Assembly: GCA_038025085.1 (NCBI GenBank) | Contig: CM076144.1 | Location: 36,366,501 to 36,430,500 of the forward strand | Origin: Tetragonia tetragonoides | Lineage: Eukaryota > Streptophyta > Magnoliopsida > Caryophyllales > Aizoaceae | Length of the DNA stretch: 64,000 nt | Direction: 5' to 3' | Part shown: in pieces, positions 1 through 14,719 of the stretch | How positions within the stretch are numbered: the stretch's first letter is position 1 | Layout: every line of letters begins with the position of its first letter | Position numbers and translations under genes: made by a program | Notes under the pieces: generated by a model | What the model was told of the DNA's origin: nothing | The model's input: the letters and a program-made list of their open reading frames with translations, nothing else | The model's database searches: none

Positions 1-1433
1 CATTATTATATAGACTAATCCCTCATAAGTCATACCTCACAAAACATAATTATTTTTTATTTTCCTTATTTTTGATTTTGTCTTTTTAAGATATTAGAGG
101 GATTATTTGGAGGGAGTGTAAGAGAAAATCTCATCTCTGAAACAACCACATCCTAAACACATATGTAGATGGACTTGAAGATCAGCTAGAGCTATACATG
201 CAACCTTGAACATATTGATCAATCAATGACTTTCTTATGAGTTTGCCTCAACATGAGGTCACCTTGCTCTATAAATTAAACAAATATGACGACGTCATGT
301 TTGTTAGAAGCATCTCACGTTGAGAATGCAATGGCTCATATAAGTTTGTGTGTTGATCAATTGGTGCGAACTATATATGAACTCATTAAACGAATGGATT
401 ACAATGATAATGATTTAATTGAAGGCAGGAACCATACATGGACGGACTACCAAATGTTTATTTAAAGTACAAGAGCGTGAGTAATATATATGCATGTATG
501 GATCTTTCACGCTACAGCAGAAGGTGAAGTCATGGAGAATATTTTGTTTACTTGCTTAAGAGCAAGAGACAACAGCTATGGACAAAAGCCACGGTCGTCA
601 TATGCCTTCGAAACAACGATCTTCCCTGTGCTAAATTATTTTCGATGAGTCTTCAATAATCGCCAACCACCGCAAGGCTACAATAATCGCCAATTATTGC
701 AAATTACCATAACATATTAATGGTAGCCGTTGATCTATATAAATGTGATCTTGACCATTGAAATATATATGTACCAAAAGATATTATAAGCAGCTTTTGA
801 CAACCAAAATTTTTTAAATCTTTTTGTTTTCCTTAAGCAAAATCATAAATCATTTAAAAAAAATTAATCTTGCTTTCTTTTTTGGTCACAATATAAGGTC
901 TTAGCTTGTTTGTGTTTATAAAATCTTTTTTTGGGTTGGACGTGGGTTCCATAAATTGATCCCATGTTTGATGTTTCATTGCCTGCAATCTCATCGCCAT
1001 GGCCGCCGGATCGAAGCTTCTTGAGCTGGATTTCTTGGCGGCATGATGAAGCTGACGGTATTAATCCGTTTACAAAAGGAGTCCACCGGCATCAATGTCT
1101 ATTGACCTATGTACCGCAAAATCCAATCCATCGATCCCTCATCTTGATGGATTATATTGCAATGAGCGATGAAACTGGTTGAAGGCACTTGAGTCTTGAA
1201 GCAATCCTAAATATAACGAACAACGAAAAAATAATAAACCCAAACAAGACCTTACTTTATTAATTTTGTTAAAATGATTTTTTATTTTGCTTGAGGAAAA
1301 GATAACTTTTTACTGTATTAATTTTGGTTGTTAAAATTGATTAAAAATACTTTTGTGAATATAAATTTTTAGTGGTCAAAATCACTTTTGTATAGATCAA
1401 TGGCTATTATTAATCTCTTATGGTAACTTACGG
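1..1433. other. Intergenic sequence, no recognised gene
   Basis: AT-rich sequence without a recognisable gene. A slightly GC-richer patch near 949-1200 contains a 72-codon ATG-initiated frame (964-1182). It matches no family I know and has no visible exon partners. It may be a relic of a gene or element. Confidence 0.5.
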
Positions 1434-1963
1434 TAGGGGTGGCAAAATGGCCGTGCCATGTCATGTTCGTGTTCGTGTCGAGAATAAACGTGTCAGAAAT
1501 CTCTCAACTCTAACCCAACCCGTTTAATAATCATGTCGAAATTTTCAACACTAACCCAACCCGTTTAATAATCATGTTACCGTCGTGTCGACTTGTTTAA
1601 CCTGTTTAACCAATTTAACTAATTTTTTCTTTCAAAAATTACAAAAAACCACTTGAATAAATAAATAATTACTGCTAGAAGAAATTTCAAAACGGATCCA
1701 TATGAACTTTCATGGTAAATACATATAAAGTAACATAAATTGTATATTTTCACTTTAATTTTTAAGTAATATTGGTTTAATCGTGTTAAAGCGTGTCAGT
1801 TCCGTGTTTGAAATCTCAACCTGAACCTAACTCATTTAGTTAAGCGTGTCAGCCGTGTTCGACCTATTTAATTAAACGTGTCGGAAACCCTTGACGCTAA
1901 CCTACTACTTTCGTGTCCGATTCATATCATATTGTTGTGTCGTGTCAGCTTTTACCAGCCCTA
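1434..1963. mobile_element. hAT-type MITE with 8-bp target duplication
   Basis: The 530-bp element begins TAGGGGTGGCAAAA and ends with the inverted counterpart TTTTACCAGCCCTA. The flanks are ACTTACGG (1426-1433) and ACTTACAG (1964-1971), an 8-bp duplication with one mismatch, which is the hAT signature. Inside are a duplicated segment around AACCCAACCCGTTTAATAAT (about 1513-1574) and several CGTGTCRG-like motifs that may serve as subterminal transposase sites. No transposase is encoded, so it is non-autonomous. The superfamily call rests on TIR and TSD only. Confidence 0.75.
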
Positions 1964-2319
1964 ACTTACAGTGGTTGGCGATTATTAAAGACTCATCGAA
2001 TTATTTTCGTATCAGGAGAATAATACCACATTACTATAATCGAATACCCCAAATCAGCACTATTCCGATCCTCTCTACCTACTACCTTTGATGTTTCCGT
2101 TAATGGCTAACTTTTGTGTATTATTTTATACGTACTCAGTAATTATTTCAGTTTAATAATTTAATATGTCCCATAAAATCTCGAATATTTACTTTTTGCA
2201 CAGTGATTTAGGAGAGCTGGGTTTGAAATGTATATGACTAGCTCCTTAAAAGTTAACGTAATATTTATTTAGTTCCGTTTAGTTGAAAAAGCCACACTCT
2301 ATTATTAAACTAGTTTTCA

Positions 2320-4725
<2,406 letters not shown>

Positions 4726-5898
4726 TGATTATATAATAAAACTAATATAACGTGATTATTAATCTCATCGAAAAATCAAAGTGTAATTGTCACTTAAGAA
4801 AAACTATTAGTAGTATATTGATAAATATTTATATAATCCATATAATATCATCAATGCCATAATAAGATTACTATGACTTTATATGACATCTTATCCAATT
4901 TAAACTCTTAACATCAATTTCAATTAACAATTAATTAACTTATCCCATATGTTACATGATCCAAGAGGTAATAGTTTTAAAGTCTTTTTATACTTGATGT
5001 TGGTACGCCAATACTTTTATGTTGATATAAGTGTACAACTAACATTCAGTTTAAATGTCTAATGTATACGTAACTACTTTTCATAAAATAAAGAAATTTT
5101 AGACGTAAACCTTAGAATAACAAAACATATTTCAATGCTTGCTTGTTTTTTCAAAGTTATATGCGGTCAAAGTACTGCCTTGAAGAACGCAAAAAATCTA
5201 ATGTAATTTTATTTGTGGTCCGGAGGGAGTACATTAATAATGATAAAGTTGAAGGGAACATAAATGGAACCCTAAAATAACATGGGGGATCAGTATATTA
5301 CGTACAGTTATATAAGGGCATAAATTTATACATGATAATGGTAAAATTTTCTATTAGAGATTGGACCTAGAATCATTTTAGATTCATCGTTTATTTCTTT
5401 ATTCTACACATACTCTTTTTATTATATTTTAACTTGACATTGCCTTTTTAATTTTTATAACTAATATACATATCTTTTCTCTTATTTTTACATGCAACTC
5501 TTTAGTTGTGTCAACTTGTCAAGCTAATTACTGATTAGCTTTTTAGGTGGACGCATCTAATGTTGTAAATCAATAGAACATACTACAAATGAGTCTCATT
5601 TTAAAGGATATTTCGTACTCGTTCCAATGGTGTAAGCAATTTAATTTCTTAAGCGGTGAAACTAAAGTTATATGCTTTTTAAAATCTAATAGTCTACTCT
5701 TTAATTATTTAGGAAGTACAACTTTAGTATATATTCTAAAACCTCTAATTAATAGTAACTCTTTAAGGATTTAGAAAAGTACAACTTTAGTTTATATTCT
5801 ATACCAAAACATATATTTTTATTTTATATTTATTTTAAAATTTATACAATGGCTTGCTTAGGTGGACGCCTCCAATACTGTCAGAAAATGCCTCTAAT
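4726..5898. other. Intergenic sequence, nothing recognised
   Basis: AT-rich and without recognisable coding sequence. A loosely repeated phrase around TTTAGGAAGTACAACTTTAGT occurs at 5706-5730 and 5766-5795, showing a small local duplication. Confidence 0.5.
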
Positions 5899-5906
5899 AC
5901 ATAGAT

Positions 5907-6511
5907 TAGGGGTGAGCAGAAAATCTGGCTATCCAATACCGGAACTGGAATCGGTGGTTCCGGAACCGATCAACCAATTCCAATTCCTAACATTTAGGAA
6001 CCGGAACCGGTTGGGTACCCAGTGAAAAACCAATAGTTGTACTATTATCAGCTTGTCCATGGTGAGATAAAAAAATACTTACTGCTTGAAATGAGGAGCT
6101 ATTCTCACTAACGATGTCATTGTCTAACTAAATATCTGCTAGTAAGGTTGCAAAAAATAACTTGTTGCATTACTGTGCCAAATGTTTTTACAGACTAACA
6201 GACAACAACTCTTATATTTACTTGCTACCGTTTTTCCTCAAGTTCATGAATTGACTTCTATTAGTCTTACGAGCTAAAAAACGGTCCTTAGTTTCTCGTG
6301 CATCTTCTCAAAATTGGTTTTATTTGAGCAAACAAAAGTTAAATTTAGATTTTATATGGAATCGGTGGGTACCCGGTGGATCCAATTCCAATTCCTAGGA
6401 ATTAGGAACCGGTACAACCAATTCCAATTTCTAAGAATTAGGAATCGGTGGATCCAATTCCAATTCCGGATAGTACAATACACGGTGGGTACCCGGTTAC
6501 GCTCACCCCTA
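5907..6511. mobile_element. hAT-type MITE with repeated GGAACCGG/AATTCCAATTCC motifs
   Basis: The 605-bp element has terminal inverted repeats TAGGGGTGAGC and GCTCACCCCTA. It is flanked by ACATAGAT (5899-5906) and ATATAGAT (6512-6519), a one-mismatch 8-bp duplication. Both subterminal regions are crowded with AATTCCAATTCC, GGAACCGG and GGGTACCCGGT motifs, including three in a row at about 6384-6470. A central TA-rich segment carries no transposase. Dense subterminal motif arrays are typical binding platforms for hAT transposases. Confidence 0.8.
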
Positions 6512-6519
6512 ATATAGAT

Positions 6520-7179
6520 ATTATGATTCGTATATGCACTACAAATTAAATGTTTATTTCAAAGTGGTTAATTTGGCTCAAAGGGCTATGTTGTCCAGTC
6601 AATTCACCACCTTGGTCCTTGGATTATATACTTCTGGCAATGGCGACGTGAATGCCAGTTGTAACCCATGGTAATTTGACTAACAAATATATGTTTCGCA
6701 TAACAAGCTCTTTCACTGACTAAAAAGTTTCAAGAAAAAAAAGAAGAATTACATAAAAAAAATGGTTAACTTAAAGTTGCTATGGATTACCGCTATAAGA
6801 AAAACGCTTGTTAGCTATCAAAATTAGCGATGGAAGTCAAGTTGAGCTAGTTGCAATGAAATACTGATCATAGTAACATATATGTGTTGGCAAAATTAGT
6901 TATAGCTGTATTTGTTAAAAATGTTTAAAAAAAAAAAAAAAAGAAATTTGTAGAAAACTGATAAAAATTACTACAAAAATGTTAATAAACTAGTTGTAGC
7001 TGTAGAAGAAAACTTGCATGAATAGCTTTCACAAAATTAGATATAGCTGCAGGCTGCAGGTCAAAATAATATAGCAAACTATTTGACACAAAAGAGAAAA
7101 AATACTAGCTGTAAAGCTTCAACCTTATTGAGTATGATCCTTTTACATCCAAGACGATGGACGAGTACGGATGGTTGGT

Positions 7180-7230
<51 letters not shown>

Positions 7231-9750
7231 TTTTTTTATTTTTTTTTTTTTTTTATTATTATTTTTTTTTTTGAGAAGTTGGTCTCCTCATTGAGTATGA
7301 ATTGAAAACTTATTTATGGTCATTACATACAAGCATACTTATATACTTTGCCTTTGTTTAATCAAAGACTGATTGAATCTGTGACCCGTACAAAGGTTTC
7401 GCGCAGTGAAATGCAAAGGAACAAGGCCGTTTCTAGATGCCACATGGAGCATTGGAATTTGGAATGAATGAGCCTAGCTTGAATCCTTTGGTGTTGTAAA
7501 ATATTAAGTACTCACACTTACAGATAGGCTAATGCGATTGGAGACTGACTTGCTAACTATAACCTCATCATCCTTAATTCTTTTTGTGAATTTGAAGCCC
7601 TTCTCCCCGCTTTAATGCATGTTCTCCTTGAAGATCTGATAGGGGTCGCGATGCATAGGATGATTACTCTGTAATTTTCTTTGTTTTTGCTCTTTGGACT
7701 TCTTCCTCTCTCACTTGAAAGAATTACATATAATTATGATTAAAGGGTCAATGGATAATGTTGTCACGTGGAATATATGAAAATATACCTTTCATACACA
7801 TTTTTCGATACCTGAGTAGAGATATTATAGTGATCTATGTGGATTAAATTAACTCCTTAAACCAAAATTATAAGAAGAATTGAAACTAGAAATTGAGATG
7901 GAACGGAAAAAAAAACACTCAAATTGGTCGTAATGCATAGAGTAATTCTCTCACAAAGTGTGCTCGTGACATTTGGCTATTAGGCGGTATTAGCTAAGGG
8001 TGTTGATAATGTCAAGAAAAAAAAAATCACTTTCAAAGAAATAAAGCCTAGGAACAGTTAAAATTCAAAATTATTCTTTCAGTTATCCACAAAAAGGAAA
8101 ACCACACATACATGATATCCAATATCCAATTTTGAATGAAAGCACCAATAAGGTTTATTCTATTTTGGCAAAATTCAAAGTGTTGCATCCATTTAAAAAA
8201 TTTCTGACTAGTTTTTTTTTTAAGATTTGATTCCTTACCGATGAAAATGTCTTCCAAAGTTTCAATGCATGTTTTTCATTTATAAGTCTTGAACTTGAGA
8301 CCTTTTGCGATCCTATAGGAACTTTAGCCATAAGTTATTGATCTCGGGAGTTTGAAGGTTTTAATGCTTATAACAACTGTAGTAATTATTGACTCTTACT
8401 ATCTTTAACTTAAAGAAAAGAAAAGCGATTACGAAGATATAAGCATATATTGCGTGTGTTTCATGTATCTATCGCCCTCCTCTCCAATCTCCAATATATG
8501 CGGATCTGTTATTTAGTGATAGTATGTCCAAAACCTTACTTATTATGTATATTAAATGTCGAATACAATGAAAATAACTTCACTACCATAAAATGGGATG
8601 TCATATATTTTTCTGAATGACTTCCTTTTAAAAAAAGTTATTAAGAAACTCTTCGCCATAAATGTTATTAACACAATTAGATTGCCTAGCTAGTACGATG
8701 ATAATTATTTTGCTTCATACTTTGGCTTTAAAGGAAGTTCCACAAACATATGAATACATATTATCCCTAAAAAAATAAAAATAAAAATAAAACATATGAA
8801 CACATATTACAACCCATAAATTAGTTGACATATCTAAAACATATACAATATCAAACTACACTATTACCCTACCCATAATCAACTATCTCACCACCTTATG
8901 AGTGGCCTTTTTGAATGATTTATGAATCTAACACATTATAGGGTATTGGACAGAGGCAAAAGAGAAATATAGGATGTAGTTTGCCAAAATTGTGTATGTT
9001 ACCTACTCTTAAGGCTTTTGAAAACCCAAAGGCTGGATACCATATAGATTTGGTAAACATATTCAAATACAAAAACACAATTGCCCTTGAAGCCCAATTG
9101 GTCAACACCAATACTTGCCTCCCAGACCCAACAAATATTGGTGGGATCACATTAAATTCCTAGTTTACCCTTTTTATATCTCCTCTCTCTCATTGAATAT
9201 GACCAAATGAATAACAAGGCTCTAAGGGAAAGCCAAAATAGCTTGTGGAAGAAAATCCTCCCCAAATCAAATTTATTTTCACACTCAAAATAAATACTTA
9301 AAAATAGTATCCCAGATAATTGACACCAAAAAGGTACAAACAAACAAAGAGAGTGAGGAACCCACATTTAAAAAAACAACCTAAAAAATTGCAATAAAAT
9401 AAATAAATAAATCAAACCTGCTTCATCTTCCTCCACTATATTATCAAAGAAGGTCCCACTTAACATGACCCCAACAACACCAACAAAAAAAATCATAATC
9501 AAAAAATCAAAAATCAAAAATCAAAAATCAAGAATCAAAAATCAAATTAACCCCATATGTGAATATGATATCAACAAAATAAAATGATTTATGAAATCAG
9601 TAGACTATGGTTCTAAAAAGACGCGTGACATACAAACTCGGATTAAACACTTGGTACAAGCTTATGTCGTGTAGTGTTTTCGTACGTTGGACTTTGGCGC
9701 TCGTTATATACGACCAGCCTTAATCAATACACCCAAAAATCACCTATAGT
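6520..9750. other. Intergenic sequence, no supported gene
   Basis: AT-rich sequence with A/T homopolymers and no recognisable coding segment. 8890-9200 is less degenerate and may be upstream regulatory sequence of the hAT-like gene, but I see no specific sites I would defend. A short AAAAATC array sits at about 9500-9545. Confidence 0.45.
7183..7272. repeat. (ATT)n array grading into poly-T
   Basis: About 16 ATT units are followed by a T-rich tract with occasional A. The Tyr/Phe-rich frame across it is not a gene. Confidence 0.95.
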
Positions 9751-10221
9751 TTCACTTATTAAGAGCGTGTAATTCACACTCGAACAATAAGGACTTCATG
9801 AGGAGCCCCCTTTCTTTTTTGCCATTACCTTTCTTTCTCTCTTTCTCAAACGTCCCTTTTATTTCTCTCTCTTCCCTAATTACAATCACTGCGAAACTTC
9901 TTTGCACAAAAATTTGCTGTGCCTGTAACAAACCCACCTACGAAAATCACTGACACCCTTCCAGATCATTTATTCATCATTCTCTCTCATGGAAAATCGC
10001 CGGAGACCCAAATCCCGGCGAATGCCAAAAACGGTTGTTTTCTCCGGTTAAAATGTATGGAGAATGAAAAAACAGAAACAAGAAGATGATGATAATGAGA
10101 ATGAGAATGAGAATGATACCCACAAAACAATAACAAACACCCAATTCGTTTCAACAAAAACCCAGAAGAAACATACCCACAAAATTTAATCTTTCTTAAT
10201 TTTTTGTTGTTTAAACGGAAA
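9751..10221 (+). promoter_or_regulatory. Proximal promoter and 5' leader of the hAT-like gene
   Basis: The CT-rich stretch CTTTCTTTCTCTCTTTCTC near 9829-9847 and the CT/A-rich leader up to the ATG at 10222 are typical of plant 5' leaders. I cannot place the transcription start. An in-frame TTG at 10204 extends the frame, but the first ATG is 10222. Confidence 0.4.
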
Positions 10222-12717
10222 ATGTCGTCGGTGGTGGTGGGGGACGGCGGAGGTACGGCGGAAGAAGCGACGGCGAAAGCGGTTCATAAAAGATATGAAG
10301 GTCTTGTGATGGTGAGAAACAAAGCGATTAAGGGTAAAGGGGCTTGGTATTGGGCCCATTTAGAGCCATTGTTAGTCCAAAACGCTGAAACTGGGCTTCC
10401 AAAAGCTGTTAAGCTTAAGTGTTGTTTGTGTGACACCATGTTTAGTGCTTCTAATCCTTCTAGAACTGCTTCTGAACATCTTAAGAGAGGTACTTGTCCC
10501 ATTTTCAGTTCTCCTGTTACTACTCCTGCTGGGACTCCCCCTCCTCGCCCACTTTGTTCGCTTTCGCCTCCTCCTGCTGTTACCAACAACACCACCAACA
10601 ACGCTAATTCTGGAGGGGGAGGGGTTGCTGCCGTTGCGGTTTCAGCCCCGTCCTCGGCTCTCCCGGGAGAGACTCAGAGTCAGTCTCTCTCCTCGGTCCC
10701 TCAGGGACAACAGCAACCGCAACAACAACAACCACCACCACCACAGTACAAACACCGGAAGAGGAGCAGCTCGTCTGCTTCTTCAGGTGGTGGTACTGCT
10801 AATATTAATACTAACACTACCAACACCACCACCAACGTGCCTACTAGTTATGTGTCTCCTATCAGTGTGATAGACCCATCTCGGTTTTCGGTTTCGACAA
10901 CCGAGATGGGTGGCTTTTCTGTTGGTGGTGGTGGGGCTATGGTGGTTCACCACCAGGCAATGTCGACATTGCCTGGTGGTGTGGGTGGCAGGGATGACTT
11001 GTCAGATGCTAGAGGAATGTTTGAGGATAGTATAAAAAGGCTTAAAAGTCCAAAAGCATCACCTGGACCTGCTTTGAGTAAGTCACAAATTGAGTGTGCT
11101 CTTGATTATTTAGGAGATTGGGTGTATGAGTCATGTGGGTCTGTATCATTTTCGGGTCTTGAGCATCCTAAGTTTAAGGCTTTTCTACATCAAGTGGGTA
11201 TGCCTGAGGTTTCCAAAAGGGAGTTTTCTGGGTCTAGGTTGGATGCTAAGTATGAGGATGTGAGGAATGAGAGTGAAATTAAGATTAGGGATGCTCAGTT
11301 TTTCCAAATTGGTTCTGATGGGTGGAAACATAAAGTTTATGAGGAGAATTTGGTGAATTTAACTGTGAATTTGCCTAATGGTACTAGTGTGTATAGGAGG
11401 GCTGTGTTTACTGGTAGCCAAGTGCCTTCTAAGTATGCTGAGGAGGTTTTGTGGGAGACAATTGCTGATATTTGTGGCAATGCTGTGCATCAGTGTGTAG
11501 GGATTGTTGCTGACAAGTTCAACAACTCAGCTCTCAGGAATTTGGAGGCTCAAAATCACTGGATGGTTAACCTTTCATGTCAGTATCAGGCTTTCAATAG
11601 TTTGATTAAAGATTTCTATAGGGAGCTTCCTTTGTTTAAGAGTGTTGCTGAGAATTGCCTCAAGCTTGCTAATTTTGTCAACAACAAGACCCAAGTGAGG
11701 AATAGCTTCCACAAGTACCAGTTGAGGGAGTATGGTCATGGTGGATTGCTTCGGGTGCCTATGAAAGAGCCTGAAATTTTGAATTTTGAGCTTGTTCATG
11801 CCATGGTAGAAGACATAATGAGCTCGGCTCGAGTGCTCCAGTTGGTGTTGTTGGACGAATCCTACAAGATAGTGTCTATGGAGGATCCGATTGCTCGAGA
11901 ATTTGGGGAGATGATTAGGGATATGGGGTTTTGGAATGACTTGGAAGCAGTGCGTTCGCTAGTGAGATTGGTGAAGGAAATGGCTCAGGACTTTGAGATA
12001 GAAAGGCCTTTAGTTGGGCAATGCCTCCCATTATGGGAAGAGCTTAGGACCAAGGTAAAAGATTGGTGCGGCAAATTCCACATTGCTGAACCGCTTGTCG
12101 ATAGGGTGATTGAAAGGCGGTTCAAGAAAAACTATCATCCTGCTTGGGCTGCTGCATACATTCTTGACCCCCTCTACTTAATCAGAGACAACAGTGGGAA
12201 ATACCTCCCACCATTCAAATGCTTGACTCCTGAACAGGAGAAAGATGTTGATAAATTGATTACTAGATTAGTATCAAGGGAAGAAGCACATGTTGCATTG
12301 ATGGAACTAATGAAATGGAGAACAGAAGGGCTTGATCCAGTTTATGCACAGGCTGTACAGTTGAAGCAGAGAGACCCTTGTACTGGGAAGATGAAAATTG
12401 CCAATCCTCAGGGTAGTAGGCTTGTTTGGGAAACTTATCTTCCGGAGTTCAAGTCACTAGGAAAGGTGGCAGTTAGGCTTATCTTTCTTCATGCCACTGC
12501 TCGTGGGTTCAAGTGTGGTTCGTCTTTCTTGAAATGGGTTCAATCTCATCAGAGGTCGAGAGCAGGAATGGATAGGGCTCAGAAGATGATCTACATTGCA
12601 GCTCATTCCAGGCTCGAGAGACGAGATTTCACTAGTGATGAAGATAAGGATGCAGAGCTCTTTGCATTAGCAAACGGTGAGGATGATGTTCTAAATGAAG
12701 TATTTGTTGATCCATGA
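10222..12717 (+). CDS. hAT-transposase-derived (DUF659-like) domesticated protein
   Basis: Single-exon gene of 831 codons; the ATG at 10222 is the first in frame. An N-terminal BED-like zinc finger spans residues 67-92 (C67, C70, H86, C92), preceded by a conserved basic segment around residues 35-66. A long low-complexity linker (about 100-260) is rich in Ser, Pro, Gln, Asn and Gly. A DUF659-type hAT core follows, with the SDGWK motif near residue 375, and a hAT C-terminal region runs from about 700 to the acidic end. It has no terminal inverted repeats and an uninterrupted frame, so it looks like a host gene rather than a transposon. It resembles Arabidopsis At1g12380/At1g62870 as I recall them. 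The likely role is nuclear DNA binding; its biological function is not known to me. Confidence 0.9.
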   Translation: MSSVVVGDGGGTAEEATAKAVHKRYEGLVMVRNKAIKGKGAWYWAHLEPLLVQNAETGLPKAVKLKCCLCDTMFSASNPSRTASEHLKRGTCPIFSSPVTTPAGTPPPRPLCSLSPPPAVTNNTTNNANSGGGGVAAVAVSAPSSALPGETQSQSLSSVPQGQQQPQQQQPPPPQYKHRKRSSSSASSGGGTANINTNTTNTTTNVPTSYVSPISVIDPSRFSVSTTEMGGFSVGGGGAMVVHHQAMSTLPGGVGGRDDLSDARGMFEDSIKRLKSPKASPGPALSKSQIECALDYLGDWVYESCGSVSFSGLEHPKFKAFLHQVGMPEVSKREFSGSRLDAKYEDVRNESEIKIRDAQFFQIGSDGWKHKVYEENLVNLTVNLPNGTSVYRRAVFTGSQVPSKYAEEVLWETIADICGNAVHQCVGIVADKFNNSALRNLEAQNHWMVNLSCQYQAFNSLIKDFYRELPLFKSVAENCLKLANFVNNKTQVRNSFHKYQLREYGHGGLLRVPMKEPEILNFELVHAMVEDIMSSARVLQLVLLDESYKIVSMEDPIAREFGEMIRDMGFWNDLEAVRSLVRLVKEMAQDFEIERPLVGQCLPLWEELRTKVKDWCGKFHIAEPLVDRVIERRFKKNYHPAWAAAYILDPLYLIRDNSGKYLPPFKCLTPEQEKDVDKLITRLVSREEAHVALMELMKWRTEGLDPVYAQAVQLKQRDPCTGKMKIANPQGSRLVWETYLPEFKSLGKVAVRLIFLHATARGFKCGSSFLKWVQSHQRSRAGMDRAQKMIYIAAHSRLERRDFTSDEDKDAELFALANGEDDVLNEVFVDP

Positions 12718-14020
12718 TATGTCCTCAGTGTAGCCTTCTTTTTCTTTTTCCCCCCTTTTTTTTTAGAATTATATATGATTAGAATTTATTGAATTCTTTT
12801 AGCCATTTTCTCTTCTCCTTCCACCTTGTATTTTTGATTCACATTACGAAGATATTTAGTCGCAGCAATGTGGTGAAAGGAGCTATATTAGTAGGATTTT
12901 GGATTTTGTATTTATTCATCTGGTTAGATGCCTGATTTGAGTATTGACTTGTTCCTTACCTGGCTGTGACTTGGGAGCTATTTGAGTTGTAGAGAGATAG
13001 TAGTATTTTCCATTTGTGAGGATTTGTTAAAGAGCAGGAAGAATGATGTAACCTTTGGTTCCTTTAGATTGAGTAATGAAATGTTTGAAAGGGGAACATC
13101 TTTTTTGTTTTCTCCTTTGCATCATTCAAAGCCTTGTTTTCTTTCCATTTACCTTTAGGTTGCTGTTGCTGTTGCTGTACTGCTGTCAATTTGTGAAACT
13201 GATTTAATCATGTTCTTTTCTGCATTACAAGATCGTAATTTTTATGTATTGCGCTCTTATGTGATTTCCTCTGTAATTTACAAGTAGTTCAGATTTGTTA
13301 ATGAACAATGCAAAAACTTGCATATGCACAGTAATACTATTAGCCATTTGCTTTCTCCCTTTGTGATATTTGAACCTCTAGACTTGACTTGTTTTATATC
13401 TTGTAGTCTGATGAAGTCGTCTTAGTCTTAAAAGACGTTCGACTTTAGCCTAGCTTTCCTCCTGAAAATCTATTTTAGGTGACGCAACTCCACCCTACAT
13501 TTTGAAATTATGATCGACCTCATGATCTTGTGCTTACCTTCACGTTAAAGAACTTCAATATTGTTATCTGATCTGAAACTTTAGTGCTCCAGCTCAGTGG
13601 TTAGCGTGGCAGTACTGCCCAGATTTGTATGGTGTACTGGTTTTCTGTTAAAACACAGGCTGGCTAAGCATGATCTGCTCTCTTGCTATTGGGGTTTCTG
13701 TTCATCCTGCATTTAATTTTTATTCTCTTTTGAAGGTCAGACATGGATATGTGTTCATTAAGCTTGATTCAGAGCTTACCATCCTCCAAATCCATTTGCT
13801 TTGCTTGACAATTTTCTTTTAAGTGCTCTTTGAATGATTTTGATGGTTCGGCTTGTCAACAGTATATATTCATGTTCTACTGCTTCAATTGTCCAGTGCA
13901 ATGTACATGCTGCTTTTCGGATTTTGCTCTTTTCCGCACTTAATTTAATTTAACAACACCCCCCCCCCCCATTTTGACTTTTTGAGGTGCATGTAATTTT
14001 GGCATTGTTGCATAGAGCTG
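12718..14020 (+). other. 3' UTR of the hAT-like gene and T-rich downstream sequence
   Basis: The T-rich sequence after the TGA probably holds the 3' UTR. Candidate poly(A) signals are degenerate, for example AGTAATGAAATG near 13074. A run of 12 C lies at 13959-13970. No long frame is present, but the T-rich character would suit introns of a transcript continuing into the small exons at 14.0-14.7 kb. Confidence 0.4.
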
Positions 14021-14719
14021 ATGGAAAAAGTTGCAAGTGATAAAGTTCAGGTGACAGTACTTTGCTAATTTAAATTTCGGTTCTGGTGGCAGGGGGCTCT
14101 GAATGTGATACTGTTGGATCAGGACGCCCTCCTTAGGACGGTTGGCTCACTAGGAATTGTGTCTTCATGGAAGAACTCCAACTGCGAAACGGCTTCAGCA
14201 GTACGCTTATTTTTGAAGAAAGGAAAAATAAAAGATTGGTGACTTCAAAATTCACTTTTTGTCCAAGGCCAGATGCTCTATCAAAAATCTGGTGTGGCAT
14301 TGCAAAGGATACGAGAAGTGAAATCTTTTTAGCTGGAGGAGCACTTGTTATTGCTGGCTTACATCTCATCACACAAATCTTCTAGCTTTGTGTATCTTCA
14401 GCAGAGTGGAACCCCACCATAAAAAAGAAGTGGGAGTCTAGTTTGAAGCATTGGTGGTTGGTTGCTAAGTTCTAAGAAGAAAAAGAATGGAAAAAGTTAC
14501 TGGCGGTTTTCATAAAATCAAATTAAGCCTTGTTTTAGCTAGCTTGTGTTTGAAAACATTGCCTTAAGCTCGCTCGAATGTTCATTGCCATGAGTGATTG
14601 GTTGATGCATCTCATCATTGCAGGAAAGGGTCAGGCCAGGGACCCCAAAGCGACGGAAAGACTGTCGGGCTGAAGCAAAACCAGATGATGCAGTGATAGT
14701 GATTTCGCAACCAATTTGA
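14021..14719 (+). CDS. Putative small three-exon ORF, unidentified
   Basis: Three segments join in frame at consensus splice sites: 14021-14050, 14093-14200 and 14624-14719. The first ends CAG before GTGACA, the second is bounded by GGCAG and GTACGC, and the third follows ATTGCAG. All junctions are phase 0 and yield about 77 residues ending at TGA. The C-terminus has a basic TPKRRK patch, a possible nuclear signal, followed by a hydrophobic end. The first intron would be only 42 nt, which is short for a plant. The exons could instead be the tail of a longer transcript whose upstream part I cannot find, or of an alternative hAT-gene transcript. I do not recognise the family. Confidence 0.35.

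Noticed and set aside
964..1182. 72-codon ATG frame in a GC-richer patch
   Set aside because: No recognisable domain, splice context or homologue; noted only as part of the intergenic description.
10284..10870. Overlapping 105- and 146-codon frames inside the hAT-like gene
   Set aside because: They are off-frame readings of the low-complexity CT/CA-rich coding linker.
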